Assembly: GCA_039027435.1 (NCBI GenBank)
Contig: JBCCKF010000006.1
Location: forward strand, 62,001 to 126,000
Length of the DNA stretch: 64,000 bases
DNA from: CALBPI01 sp039027435
GTDB lineage: Bacteria > Pseudomonadota > Gammaproteobacteria > Steroidobacterales > Woeseiaceae
Reading direction: 5' to 3'
This document shows, one piece after another, positions 51,524 through 58,924 of the stretch (position 1 is its first letter; each line of letters begins with the position of its first letter). Below the pieces are notes generated by a model, which saw only the letters and a program-made list of their open reading frames with translations, had not been told where the DNA came from and made no database searches. Both the position numbers and the translations under genes were made by a program.

Positions 51524-51593
51524 AGTGTAGCTCAGCCCTATTTGGAAAAAAACAGTCAGGCCTGTTTATTTTCGACAGGGGCGTCTCTATACT
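51524..51593. promoter_or_regulatory. regulon operator with symmetric divergent promoters (acyl-CoA dehydrogenase / Rieske operon)
   Basis: AAACAGTC (51550-51557), spacer AG, GCCTGTTT (51560-51567), one mismatch from perfect. Rightward, TATACT (51588-51593) starts exactly 20 bases after the palindrome. Leftward, TACACT (51529-51524) also starts exactly 20 bases away. The -35 regions in both directions would overlap the palindrome. Start codons lie about 28 and 41 bases beyond the two -10 boxes. This is the clearest bidirectional case of the three. Confidence 0.75.
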
Positions 51594-51634
51594 GGAAATT
51601 CAATGATTTCCGTACGCTTCGGGGGGAGCCTTTG

Positions 51635-52849
51635 ATGGATCAGGCGGTTATTGATCGCATCACTGCTGGCATGGCCTATGAGGCCGCACGAGAGACACCA
51701 CCCGATGGGTTTCCCGAGTTGCCGCGTATCCCAGGGGGGCGATATGTGGATCCGGCTTTCCAGGCGCTCGAGCGAGAGCACCTTTGGCGCAAGGCCTGGG
51801 TGTATGCGGGGCACATCGACGAATTCCCCAGCGCGGGCAGCTTCAAGATGTTCACTCGCACAGGTTCCCCCATCTTCCTGATCCGCGGCCGCGATGACGT
51901 GGTGCGAGCGTTCTACAACACCTGTCAGCACCGTGGCGGACCCATCGTCAAAGAAGACTGCGGCAAGACACGTGCGCTCGTTTGCGGCTATCACGGATGG
52001 TCGTATGACTTTGAAGGCAAGCTGATCAACATTCGCGATCGTCGGGATTTTCCCGATTTCGTCGACGACGAGCACAGACTCCAAAGCGTTCGCTGCGAAC
52101 GGTTCGGTAACTGGTTGTTCGTCAGCGAAGACCCGGAGGCAGCGCCGTTGCTCGAGAGTCTCGGCCCTGTGCCTGCACACTTCGCGAATTTCGAGATTGG
52201 CACTCTGCGGCTGGTTGAATCGGAGTCATTCGACGTGGCTTGCAACGTCAAGGTGATTCAAGACGCGTTTCTGGAGGTCTACCACCTCCGCTCGATCCAC
52301 CAGAAGACCGTTGACCGGTTTCTCGATCATAACGGCACGACGATCGACCTGTGGCCTCAAGGCCATTCTTTGATGGTCACGCCCAATCGTCGCCCAGACT
52401 GGGTAGATCCTGGCACCGTAGGGATGCAGGAGATCGAAAGCATGCCCGAGATCGTGCGCACGAATAATTTCAGCTACAACATCTTCCCGAATATCGTGAC
52501 GCCGACGGCTCACACGGGCATGCCGTTTATCCTGTTCTGGCCGGATACCGACAACACCATGAAGCTGGATGTGCACTGGTTCGCACCCGACTGGGGGGAT
52601 GGAGAACGCGATCCACTTTGGGATACGAGAATCGCCAATTTCGATCGTATCCTCGAAGAGGACACCCAGTTCGCGCCGCAGATTCAGGCCTCTGTCGAGT
52701 CACCCGGATTTCGCGGTATTCCGTTGAACTACCAGGAACGGCGCATCTATCACTGGCATGAGGAACTCGATCGACGCATTGGTGTGGACAAAGTACCCGC
52801 ATATCTTCGAGTAGCCCCCAAGCTTGAGCCCTTCGTTGTTAACTCATGA
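51635..52849 (+). CDS. Rieske non-heme iron oxygenase, alpha subunit
   Basis: 404 residues. Rieske ligands Cys97, His99 (CQHRGG) and Cys117, His120 (CGYHGWSYD); mononuclear iron His217 and His222 in EVYHLRSIH. It belongs to a different branch from the oxygenases at 21778 and 33934 (shorter, QHRGG in place of HRGNR). GGGGGGAG precedes ATG 51635 by six bases. First gene of the operon Rieske - HMGCS/DUF35 - thiolase - SDR. No dedicated reductase is adjacent. Substrate unknown. Confidence 0.92.
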   Translation: MDQAVIDRITAGMAYEAARETPPDGFPELPRIPGGRYVDPAFQALEREHLWRKAWVYAGHIDEFPSAGSFKMFTRTGSPIFLIRGRDDVVRAFYNTCQHRGGPIVKEDCGKTRALVCGYHGWSYDFEGKLINIRDRRDFPDFVDDEHRLQSVRCERFGNWLFVSEDPEAAPLLESLGPVPAHFANFEIGTLRLVESESFDVACNVKVIQDAFLEVYHLRSIHQKTVDRFLDHNGTTIDLWPQGHSLMVTPNRRPDWVDPGTVGMQEIESMPEIVRTNNFSYNIFPNIVTPTAHTGMPFILFWPDTDNTMKLDVHWFAPDWGDGERDPLWDTRIANFDRILEEDTQFAPQIQASVESPGFRGIPLNYQERRIYHWHEELDRRIGVDKVPAYLRVAPKLEPFVVNS

Positions 52850-54270
52850 CGCTCGGTATCGCCGATATTGCCGTCTACGTGCCTCACCGTCGCCTGCAGC
52901 GCGCGGCGATTGCGAACGCGCACGCCTGGGCAGTTCCGTCGCTTAAGGGTCAGGCCCGCGGCACTTTGGCCTCGGCCAACTGGGATGAGGACAGCGTCAC
53001 CATGGCGCACGCCGCCTGCCGGCAAATCGTCGACGACACGGTTTGCGGTATTCGGTTTTGCTCGACTTCCATGCCTTTCGCCGATCGCTCCCACGCGGCC
53101 CTGCTCGCAGAAGCCCTGACGCTGTCGGGCAGCATGCGGACTATGGATGTCGGTGCATCCGCAAGGGCTGGTAGCAGCGCACTGATGGCGGCATTGATGT
53201 GCCACCAAAATGCGCTCGTCGTCGCGTCCGAACGCCGCCTGGCAAAGCCAGGTAGTGCCGAGGAAATCAGCTACGGCGATGCAGCAGTGGCGATTCGCAC
53301 CGGCACAGGCGACTGCGTAGCTGATTACATCGGCGGTGCCAGCCGAGCCACAGATTTCGTCGACCACTACCGCTCCAGCGATGCTGACTTCGACTACGGG
53401 TTCGAAGCACGTTGGGTTCGCGATGAGGGTCAGCTTGCAGAATTGCCGGACATGCTTCCGCAGGTGCTTGCCGAGTACGACATTGCTCCGGACTCGGTCC
53501 AGTGGCTTGCGATGAATGCGCCAGCCCGTGTGCGTCAGAAGCTTGCCAAAACAGTCGGTCTGACGAACGCGCAATCCGACTTCGATTATGAGTCCAAGGT
53601 CGGTAATTGTGGCTGTGCTGATCCCTTTATGGCCCTCGCCGAATCGCTAGCGCGAGCAAAAGCGGGTGACATCGTCGTTTCCATCAGTTTTGGTCAGGGA
53701 CTGGACGTCATGCTGTTTCGCGCCACTGGCAAGTCGCCGTCAGGACGGGTGCTGGAAGCTATTGAGGGCGGCGAGTCGGATGACAACTATTTGAGATTCC
53801 TGAGTCACCGCGGATTGCTGCAAATGGACTGGGGCAAGCGGGCGGAAAGAGATGTCCGAACAGCACAGAGTGCTTACTACCGCGAGCGCGATCAGGTTTC
53901 CGGATTCGTCGGTGGAAAATGCCGTGTGTGTGGCACGATCCAATTTCCCAGAACGCGCGCATGTGTGAATCCCGATTGCCGAGCGTTCGACTCTCAAACC
54001 CCCTATCCATTTGCCGATCTCACGGGCACGGTCAAGAGTTTCACCGAAGACTGGCAGGCGTACTCCCCAGCCCCTCCTTTGATTTACGGAAACATTGGGT
54101 TCGAGGGTGGTGCCAATATTCTCATGCAGTTCACCGATACCGCTGAGGGTGAGACCAAAGTAGGGAATCGCGTCAGCATGCAATTTCGCATCAAGGATAT
54201 TGATCGCGTGCGCGATTTCCGTCGCTATTTCTGGAAGGCGGTTCCACAGGAGGACGTTGCGTATGGCTGA
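52846..54270 (+). CDS. HMG-CoA synthase/KAS III-like protein fused to a DUF35 zinc-ribbon/OB domain
   Basis: 474 residues. The N-terminal thiolase-fold half (about 1-320) resembles archaeal HMG-CoA synthase: GIADIAVYVPHRRL, SYGDAAVAI, GNCGCADPFMALAESLARAKAGDIVVSISFGQGLDVMLF. The C-terminal part is a DUF35 module with a zinc ribbon (CRVCGTIQFPRTRACVNPDC) and an OB fold (LTGTVKSFTEDW; GNRVSMQFRIKD). The catalytic Cys of the synthase appears replaced by Ala106 (ASARAG), and the usual active-site His by Asn (NAPARVRQK). It is followed at once by a thiolase, recalling archaeal thiolase/HMGCS/DUF35 complexes. Coupled to the Rieske gene by a 4-base overlap. Confidence 0.82.
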   Translation: MTLGIADIAVYVPHRRLQRAAIANAHAWAVPSLKGQARGTLASANWDEDSVTMAHAACRQIVDDTVCGIRFCSTSMPFADRSHAALLAEALTLSGSMRTMDVGASARAGSSALMAALMCHQNALVVASERRLAKPGSAEEISYGDAAVAIRTGTGDCVADYIGGASRATDFVDHYRSSDADFDYGFEARWVRDEGQLAELPDMLPQVLAEYDIAPDSVQWLAMNAPARVRQKLAKTVGLTNAQSDFDYESKVGNCGCADPFMALAESLARAKAGDIVVSISFGQGLDVMLFRATGKSPSGRVLEAIEGGESDDNYLRFLSHRGLLQMDWGKRAERDVRTAQSAYYRERDQVSGFVGGKCRVCGTIQFPRTRACVNPDCRAFDSQTPYPFADLTGTVKSFTEDWQAYSPAPPLIYGNIGFEGGANILMQFTDTAEGETKVGNRVSMQFRIKDIDRVRDFRRYFWKAVPQEDVAYG

Positions 54271-55462
54271 GGGTATTCGCGACAAAGTGGCCGTGATCGG
54301 AATGGGCTGCTCGAAATTTGGTGAGCGTTGGGATATGAGCGCTGCCGATCTTATGGTCGAGGCGTTCGAGGAAGGCATTGCGGACTCTGGCATCGAACGA
54401 GATCAGATCGAAGCTGCCTGGCTGGGCGTGTTTTTTGACGAGCAGAACATCGGCAAGTCTGCGATTCCACTATCGAATGCGCTCCGCCTGCCGAACGTGC
54501 CTGTGACTCGAGTCGAAAATCTCTGTGCAACCGGGACCGAGGCTTTTCGCGGTGCCGTATATGCGGTGGCATCGGGAGCGTGTGATATCGCGCTGGCGCT
54601 TGGTGTAGAGAAGCTCAAGGACACAGGGTTCTCGGGTTTGCCGGAGCGCACACACGGCACATTCGAGGACTTGTGGTTACCCAACTCAACCGCACCCGGT
54701 GCTTTTGCTCAGCTCGCGAGCGCCTACAGCGCGCGACACGGTATCGATATGAGTGACCTTAAGCGCGCGATGGCGCATATCTCGGTAAAGAGCCACGACA
54801 ACGGGCTCAAGAATCCGAAGGCCCATCTCCACCGTGCAATCAATGAAGAGCAGGTGCTGAATGCGCCGCCGGTTGCTTACCCATTGGGTGTGCTGGATTG
54901 CTGCGGTGTGAGCGATGGCGCGGCGTGTGCGATCGTGGCTAAGCCGGAGATCGCAAGGTCGCTCGGCAAGACCGACATCGTCTCGGTCAAGGCCCTGCAG
55001 TTGTCAATTTCAAATGGTGTCGAGGCCTCACACAATTCATGGGACGGTGCTCACACACTGACGACGCGTCTGGCTTCGCAGAAGGCCTATGCGGAGGCGG
55101 GTATCGACAACCCCTCCGATCAACTGGGCATGATCGAGGTGCACGATTGCTTCTCGGTGACTGAGCTTGTGGTCATGGAGGACCTTGGCCTGTCGGACCA
55201 CGGTAAAGCGCCTGCCGATGTGATGGATGGTCGCTACGACGCCGATGGCGCCATTCCCTGCCAGATCGATGGCGGTCTGAAATGCTTTGGTCATCCTATC
55301 GGCGCCAGCGGGCTTCGAATGCTGTACGAGGTTTATCTTCAGCTACTCGGTCGCGCCGGCGAGCGTCAGCTGGAGGGAATCGAATTTGGACTCACCCACA
55401 ACCTGGGTGGTATTCCGAATCGCAACGTCGCGAGCATCGGGATTCTCGGAGGACTGCAATGA
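54263..55462 (+). CDS. thiolase family protein (SCP-x/archaeal-type acetyl-CoA acetyltransferase)
   Basis: 399 residues of the SCP-x-type thiolase branch, cleaving or forming 3-oxoacyl-CoA C-C bonds. The nucleophile is in ENLCATGTEA; the other active-site elements are KCFGHPIGASG and the final HNLGG. AGGAGG precedes ATG 54263, which overlaps the previous gene by 8 bases. Thiolases of this branch commonly need a DUF35 partner, here fused to the upstream synthase-like protein. It likely performs the terminal cleavage of the pathway. Confidence 0.9.
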   Translation: MAEGIRDKVAVIGMGCSKFGERWDMSAADLMVEAFEEGIADSGIERDQIEAAWLGVFFDEQNIGKSAIPLSNALRLPNVPVTRVENLCATGTEAFRGAVYAVASGACDIALALGVEKLKDTGFSGLPERTHGTFEDLWLPNSTAPGAFAQLASAYSARHGIDMSDLKRAMAHISVKSHDNGLKNPKAHLHRAINEEQVLNAPPVAYPLGVLDCCGVSDGAACAIVAKPEIARSLGKTDIVSVKALQLSISNGVEASHNSWDGAHTLTTRLASQKAYAEAGIDNPSDQLGMIEVHDCFSVTELVVMEDLGLSDHGKAPADVMDGRYDADGAIPCQIDGGLKCFGHPIGASGLRMLYEVYLQLLGRAGERQLEGIEFGLTHNLGGIPNRNVASIGILGGLQ

Positions 55463-56349
55463 GTACTGGTGCAGAAGAAATGCAGGATGCAGGTTCGGAA
55501 TGGGGCTTTAGCGATGAGGAGCTCGCCAGCATGCCGCTCGTTTACCGCGACGATTTGCTGGCAGGGAAAGTATGTGTGTTGTCCGGCGGTGGCTCAGGCA
55601 TAGGTCGGGCGACAGCATTCGTTTTGGCCAGACTCGGCGCGAGCGTCATGATCTGCGGTCGCCGTGAGGAACGACTAGTGGACACTGCAGACAGCATAAA
55701 GCGACTTACCGGCAAGGAAATCGCGTACCAAGCCATGACCATTCGGGATCCCGAGCAGGTCGAGATGCTTATGGACGAGACGTACAAGGCGTTCGGACAA
55801 ATCGATGTGCTTATCAACAACGGTGGCGGGCAGTTTCCTCAGGACGCCATCGACTTCAGTGTGAAAGGCTGGAATGCGGTTATCGACACCAACCTCAACG
55901 GCACGTGGTGGATGATGCAGGCCGCCGCCAAGCGCTGGCGGGATGCCGACCGCCCCGGACACATCATTAATGTCGTCGCCGTTATCGGTCGCGGCATGCC
56001 GCAGGTGGCGCATACTTGTGCGGCGCGGGCGGGGGTGATCTATCTGTCGAAAACAGTGTCCACGGAATGGGCGCCACTCAATATTCAAGTCAACTGTGTC
56101 GCCCCGGGATCGATCAGCACTGAGGGTTTGAACGTGTACGAACCCGAGGTCGCTCGAATGTTCCAATATGCCAATCCTATGCATCGGTTTGGTGACGCAT
56201 TGGATATTGCTCAAGCAATTGTCTACCTCGCCGCACCCTCCGGGAAGTTCATCACCGGAGAGGTGTTATCCGTTGATGGCGGCGCGCAGCAGCACGGCGA
56301 GAACTGGTCGGCCGGCATACCCGACTATTTCAAAGTGCACGGACGCTAG
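55459..56349 (+). CDS. SDR family oxidoreductase, enoyl-CoA reductase (PECR/DECR)-like
   Basis: 296 residues. Cofactor motif SGGGSGIGRATA, NNGGGQFPQDAIDFSVKGWNAVIDTNLNGTWWMMQAA as in 2,4-dienoyl-CoA and peroxisomal trans-2-enoyl-CoA reductases, and CAARAGVIYLSK with the C-terminal SVDGGAQ. ATG 55459 overlaps the thiolase stop (ATGA). It is the last gene of the Rieske-led operon and probably reduces an unsaturated CoA thioester. About 40 N-terminal residues precede the Rossmann fold, longer than a minimal SDR. Confidence 0.9.
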   Translation: MSTGAEEMQDAGSEWGFSDEELASMPLVYRDDLLAGKVCVLSGGGSGIGRATAFVLARLGASVMICGRREERLVDTADSIKRLTGKEIAYQAMTIRDPEQVEMLMDETYKAFGQIDVLINNGGGQFPQDAIDFSVKGWNAVIDTNLNGTWWMMQAAAKRWRDADRPGHIINVVAVIGRGMPQVAHTCAARAGVIYLSKTVSTEWAPLNIQVNCVAPGSISTEGLNVYEPEVARMFQYANPMHRFGDALDIAQAIVYLAAPSGKFITGEVLSVDGGAQQHGENWSAGIPDYFKVHGR

Positions 56350-56358
56350 CAGGCGGGT

Positions 56359-57204
56359 TCAGGCGGCGATGGCTGCCTTGTTGCGTAGTTCGCTGATTCT
56401 GCCGTTAGCCCGAGTTGTCGCCGGTCTGGCCAACAATCGGCCCATCCAGCTCGAACGGTTATAAGGTTTCGGAGCATCGCGGTAAAAGCGTCCAACGTCG
56501 TCGTAGACACCGAAGTCGCGTGCAACGAAGTCTGGATGGAACTGCGCAAAGCAGTCGGTCTCACCATCCCATTCGGTGCCGCCATCGCGTCGCACACCAA
56601 AACCGAGCACATCTGTGTGCGCCGAGGCGCCGGCCCGAAATAGCTCTGCATCGACAATGTAGCTGTCCGTTCGAATCCAACGGTCGTCGAGCCAGACCTC
56701 CACCACGGCGTGATCCACGTAGTCTGAACCCGGATCGATCAGGCCGTTCAGTACCTTCGACGAAAGCCCGAAGAACCGTTGGCGTGCTGGAATACCCGCG
56801 CCACGCAACAAAGCAGTCAGTAGCGTGGCCTTCGGGTTGCAGAAGCCGCGCCGCGACAGCAGTACTTCGCTCGCCTTCATATCGTAAAACGCCGGAGTGA
56901 AACCGAAGCGCACGTTGTCGCGAACATGATTGTGTAGCGCGACAGCTCTCGCTCGCTCGTCGCTGTGATCCTCGCGGACGCGTCGAATCAGCGTCTGCAA
57001 CGCAGGGTGCGAAAAATCGAGATATTCGGTCTCCCGAAGAAAACGCGCGGGAAAGTCCTTATTCGCCACGGTAGGTTCCTCCTGAACTTTGTTGTTTTCT
57101 TGCACTGCTATTCCTGTTTCTTTACTAGCGGCAGTTTCTAGGATGTCTGTAATCAGCGCTCGGTTTATCTCAGGCCATTGGGATGTATGACTATAGTCTC
57201 GCAT
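56359..57204 (-). CDS. transglutaminase-like domain protein
   Basis: 281 residues. The transglutaminase/protease-like core has Cys in SRRGFCNPKATLLTALLRGAGIPAR, His in DHAVVEVWLDDRW and Asp in RTDSYIVD, a complete Cys-His-Asp triad. No signal peptide. Most bacterial members are peptidases or of unknown function. ATG 57204 has GAGGGAAC upstream; an in-frame extension to 57312 overlaps the AT-rich promoter gap and is rejected. It converges with the SDR, and is divergent from the lipoprotein gene at 57337. Confidence 0.85.
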   Translation of the reverse strand: MRDYSHTSQWPEINRALITDILETAASKETGIAVQENNKVQEEPTVANKDFPARFLRETEYLDFSHPALQTLIRRVREDHSDERARAVALHNHVRDNVRFGFTPAFYDMKASEVLLSRRGFCNPKATLLTALLRGAGIPARQRFFGLSSKVLNGLIDPGSDYVDHAVVEVWLDDRWIRTDSYIVDAELFRAGASAHTDVLGFGVRRDGGTEWDGETDCFAQFHPDFVARDFGVYDDVGRFYRDAPKPYNRSSWMGRLLARPATTRANGRISELRNKAAIAA

Positions 57205-57336
57205 TTTTTGTTCCCTCTTGATTTGAATTTTTTGTGTCAAATTTGCAACAAAAAACCGAAATAGATGCTTCTTTGCTTGTTTTGTCACTGCGGCAACCGC
57301 GACAATCCGCACTTAATCGCGGGGAAGCTCAATCAC

Positions 57337-57624
57337 TTGAAGCACTTAACTATTGGAGTCGCTCTTGCAACGCTCGCTGGGTGCGCCGCGCAGGACGAAC
57401 CGCTCACAGCCCTCGACCGGGCGCGAGTCGAGTGTCGGGACACCGATCGAGATCGCTTTCTGCAACGGCGCGATCCCCTGGAACAGGCGGTTGTGGATCG
57501 CTGTGTTCGCGAGGCAAGAGAACGCATTGAGGCGGAGCAACAAGCACTTGATGAGGCGCTAGAGGCAACCATCGAGGCAGGCAAGCAGCAGAATAAAGAA
57601 GAGACACAAGAAGACGAGCAATAA
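57337..57624 (+). CDS. small lipoprotein with charged helix
   Basis: About 95 residues. A TTG start at 57337 gives a proper lipoprotein signal (KHLTIGVALATLAGC) with GGGGAAG nine bases upstream. The mature part has two Cys (VECRDTDRD; DRCVREARE) and a charged helix (RERIEAEQQALDEALEATIEAGKQQNKEE). No family recognised. The DUF418 gene follows three bases later, so they are probably cotranscribed. Confidence 0.68.
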   Translation: MKHLTIGVALATLAGCAAQDEPLTALDRARVECRDTDRDRFLQRRDPLEQAVVDRCVREARERIEAEQQALDEALEATIEAGKQQNKEETQEDEQ

Positions 57625-57627
57625 GCC

Positions 57628-58833
57628 GTGACGCCAAGCCCTCTACAAACGCCCGAACGCATTGAAGAACTCGACGTGCTTCGAGGCTTCGCGTTGCTGG
57701 GCGTCTTTATCGTACATTTTGTGGGTTCTGCCTTCTACGAGCTGCCATTAGATGAAGACCAGTCAGAGCTGTGGTCAGGTCAGTGGTATCACGCAGCTGC
57801 TTTGTTCTTCTCGGATCTCTTTTTTCAGAACAAGGCCAACACGCTCTTTGCCACGCTTTTCGGCATGGGTTTCTGGGTCATGCTGGAACGACTGAGTGCG
57901 CGTCAGGCGGACTTCACCGCAATCTATCTTCGTCGACTTGCCGTTCTGTTCGTGCTCGGTATGTTGAACTGGTTTCTGATTTTTCCGGGAGACGTACTTC
58001 ATGAGTACGCATTGATCGGTTTCGCGCTGTTCACCATGCGCCGAGTGTCTGCGAAGACGATGCTGCTTCTGGGGCTGACACTTGCGTTGCTCGGGCAGGC
58101 ACTCGCGGCGCACTTACTGGATGGGTTGGGCCTCTCGTTCGAGGGGTTCGACGACATTCAGGTGGCCGCATTCGAGCAGGGCGAGTATCTCACCTGGGTT
58201 GCGATGATGGCCTCATCGATGTTCCAGCGGGATTTCCTGTTCGCTGGTCTCTTGGGTTGGGGCCTGTATATTTTCGGGCGCTTCCTGTTGGGTGCCTGGG
58301 TGATGCGCGAAGGGTGGATTCAGCGGCTGCGCGATATTCCGGGAACGGCGAAAGCGGCGGTTTGGCTATTGGCCGTCGGTCTTGCCACGGAACTCGGCTC
58401 GTTACTGATCTTCATGGAGATCATTCCCGGTAGCGAGATGTTGGACGCGACGCTACACATGGTTGGTGCACCGGTAACCGCTGTGGGCTACGCGCTTGCG
58501 CTTATCGCATTGTTCCAGACTGAGCGTTGGCGTTTGGTCGTGTTTTGGTTCGCACCGGTCGGGCGAATGGCATTGACCTGTTATGTCGCTCACGGCTTGG
58601 TGTTCACGATGATCTACATGCCGTTCGGGCTCGACCTGTTAGGGGTTCTCGGTCCAGCGCCGTCTTTGCTGATCGCGCTAACACTCTATGTGGCGCTAAC
58701 GCTCGCGAGCCATTCCTGGCTGCGCCGTTTCCGGTACGGGCCGCTCGAGTATCTCTGGCGATGGGCGACCTACGGCAGCGCGCCGTTGTTTCGTGTGCGA
58801 CGAGGCAGCCGCAAGAGTAGGAAACGTCGGTGA
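57628..58833 (+). CDS. DUF418 (YeiB-like) membrane protein
   Basis: 401 residues from a GTG start. Begins ERIEELDVLRGFALLGVFIVHF, the typical DUF418/heparan-acetyltransferase-like N-terminus, has about ten transmembrane helices, and ends in YGPLEYLWRWATYG, the DUF418 signature (GPLEWLWR). Role unproven; members are thought to be transporters or acyl-transfer proteins. Overlaps no neighbour and ends 91 bases before the MuiA-like gene. Confidence 0.9.
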   Translation: MTPSPLQTPERIEELDVLRGFALLGVFIVHFVGSAFYELPLDEDQSELWSGQWYHAAALFFSDLFFQNKANTLFATLFGMGFWVMLERLSARQADFTAIYLRRLAVLFVLGMLNWFLIFPGDVLHEYALIGFALFTMRRVSAKTMLLLGLTLALLGQALAAHLLDGLGLSFEGFDDIQVAAFEQGEYLTWVAMMASSMFQRDFLFAGLLGWGLYIFGRFLLGAWVMREGWIQRLRDIPGTAKAAVWLLAVGLATELGSLLIFMEIIPGSEMLDATLHMVGAPVTAVGYALALIALFQTERWRLVVFWFAPVGRMALTCYVAHGLVFTMIYMPFGLDLLGVLGPAPSLLIALTLYVALTLASHSWLRRFRYGPLEYLWRWATYGSAPLFRVRRGSRKSRKRR

Positions 58834-58873
58834 CGTTATGTTTACAATTTGGGTACGACAAAAAGAAATCTTG

Positions 58874-58892
58874 GTGACATATGTTATGTCAC
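58874..58892. promoter_or_regulatory. 19-bp palindrome upstream of the MuiA-like gene
   Basis: GTGACATA-TGT-TATGTCAC: perfect 8-bp inverted repeats (58874-58881 and 58885-58892), 32 bases before the start codon. A partial related sequence, GTGACGTTATGT, occurs about 45 bases upstream (near 58829). Size and symmetry suit a dimeric repressor or CRP/FNR-like activator site. Binder unknown. Confidence 0.5.
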
Positions 58893-58924
58893 ATACCTGG
58901 GCTTAAATATTGGAGTGATGATCA

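Noticed and set aside
53549..53566. AAACAGTC-GG-TCTGACGA inside the HMGCS/DUF35 gene
   Set aside because: Only the left half matches the regulon palindrome, it lies within a coding region, and no -10 stands at the expected distance; a chance half-site.
55990..56060. Arg in place of the SDR lysine (CAARAG) in the last gene of the Rieske-thiolase operon, first read as a lost active site
   Set aside because: As I recall, trans-2-enoyl-CoA reductases of the PECR group have the same AARAG sequence, so this is a family feature.
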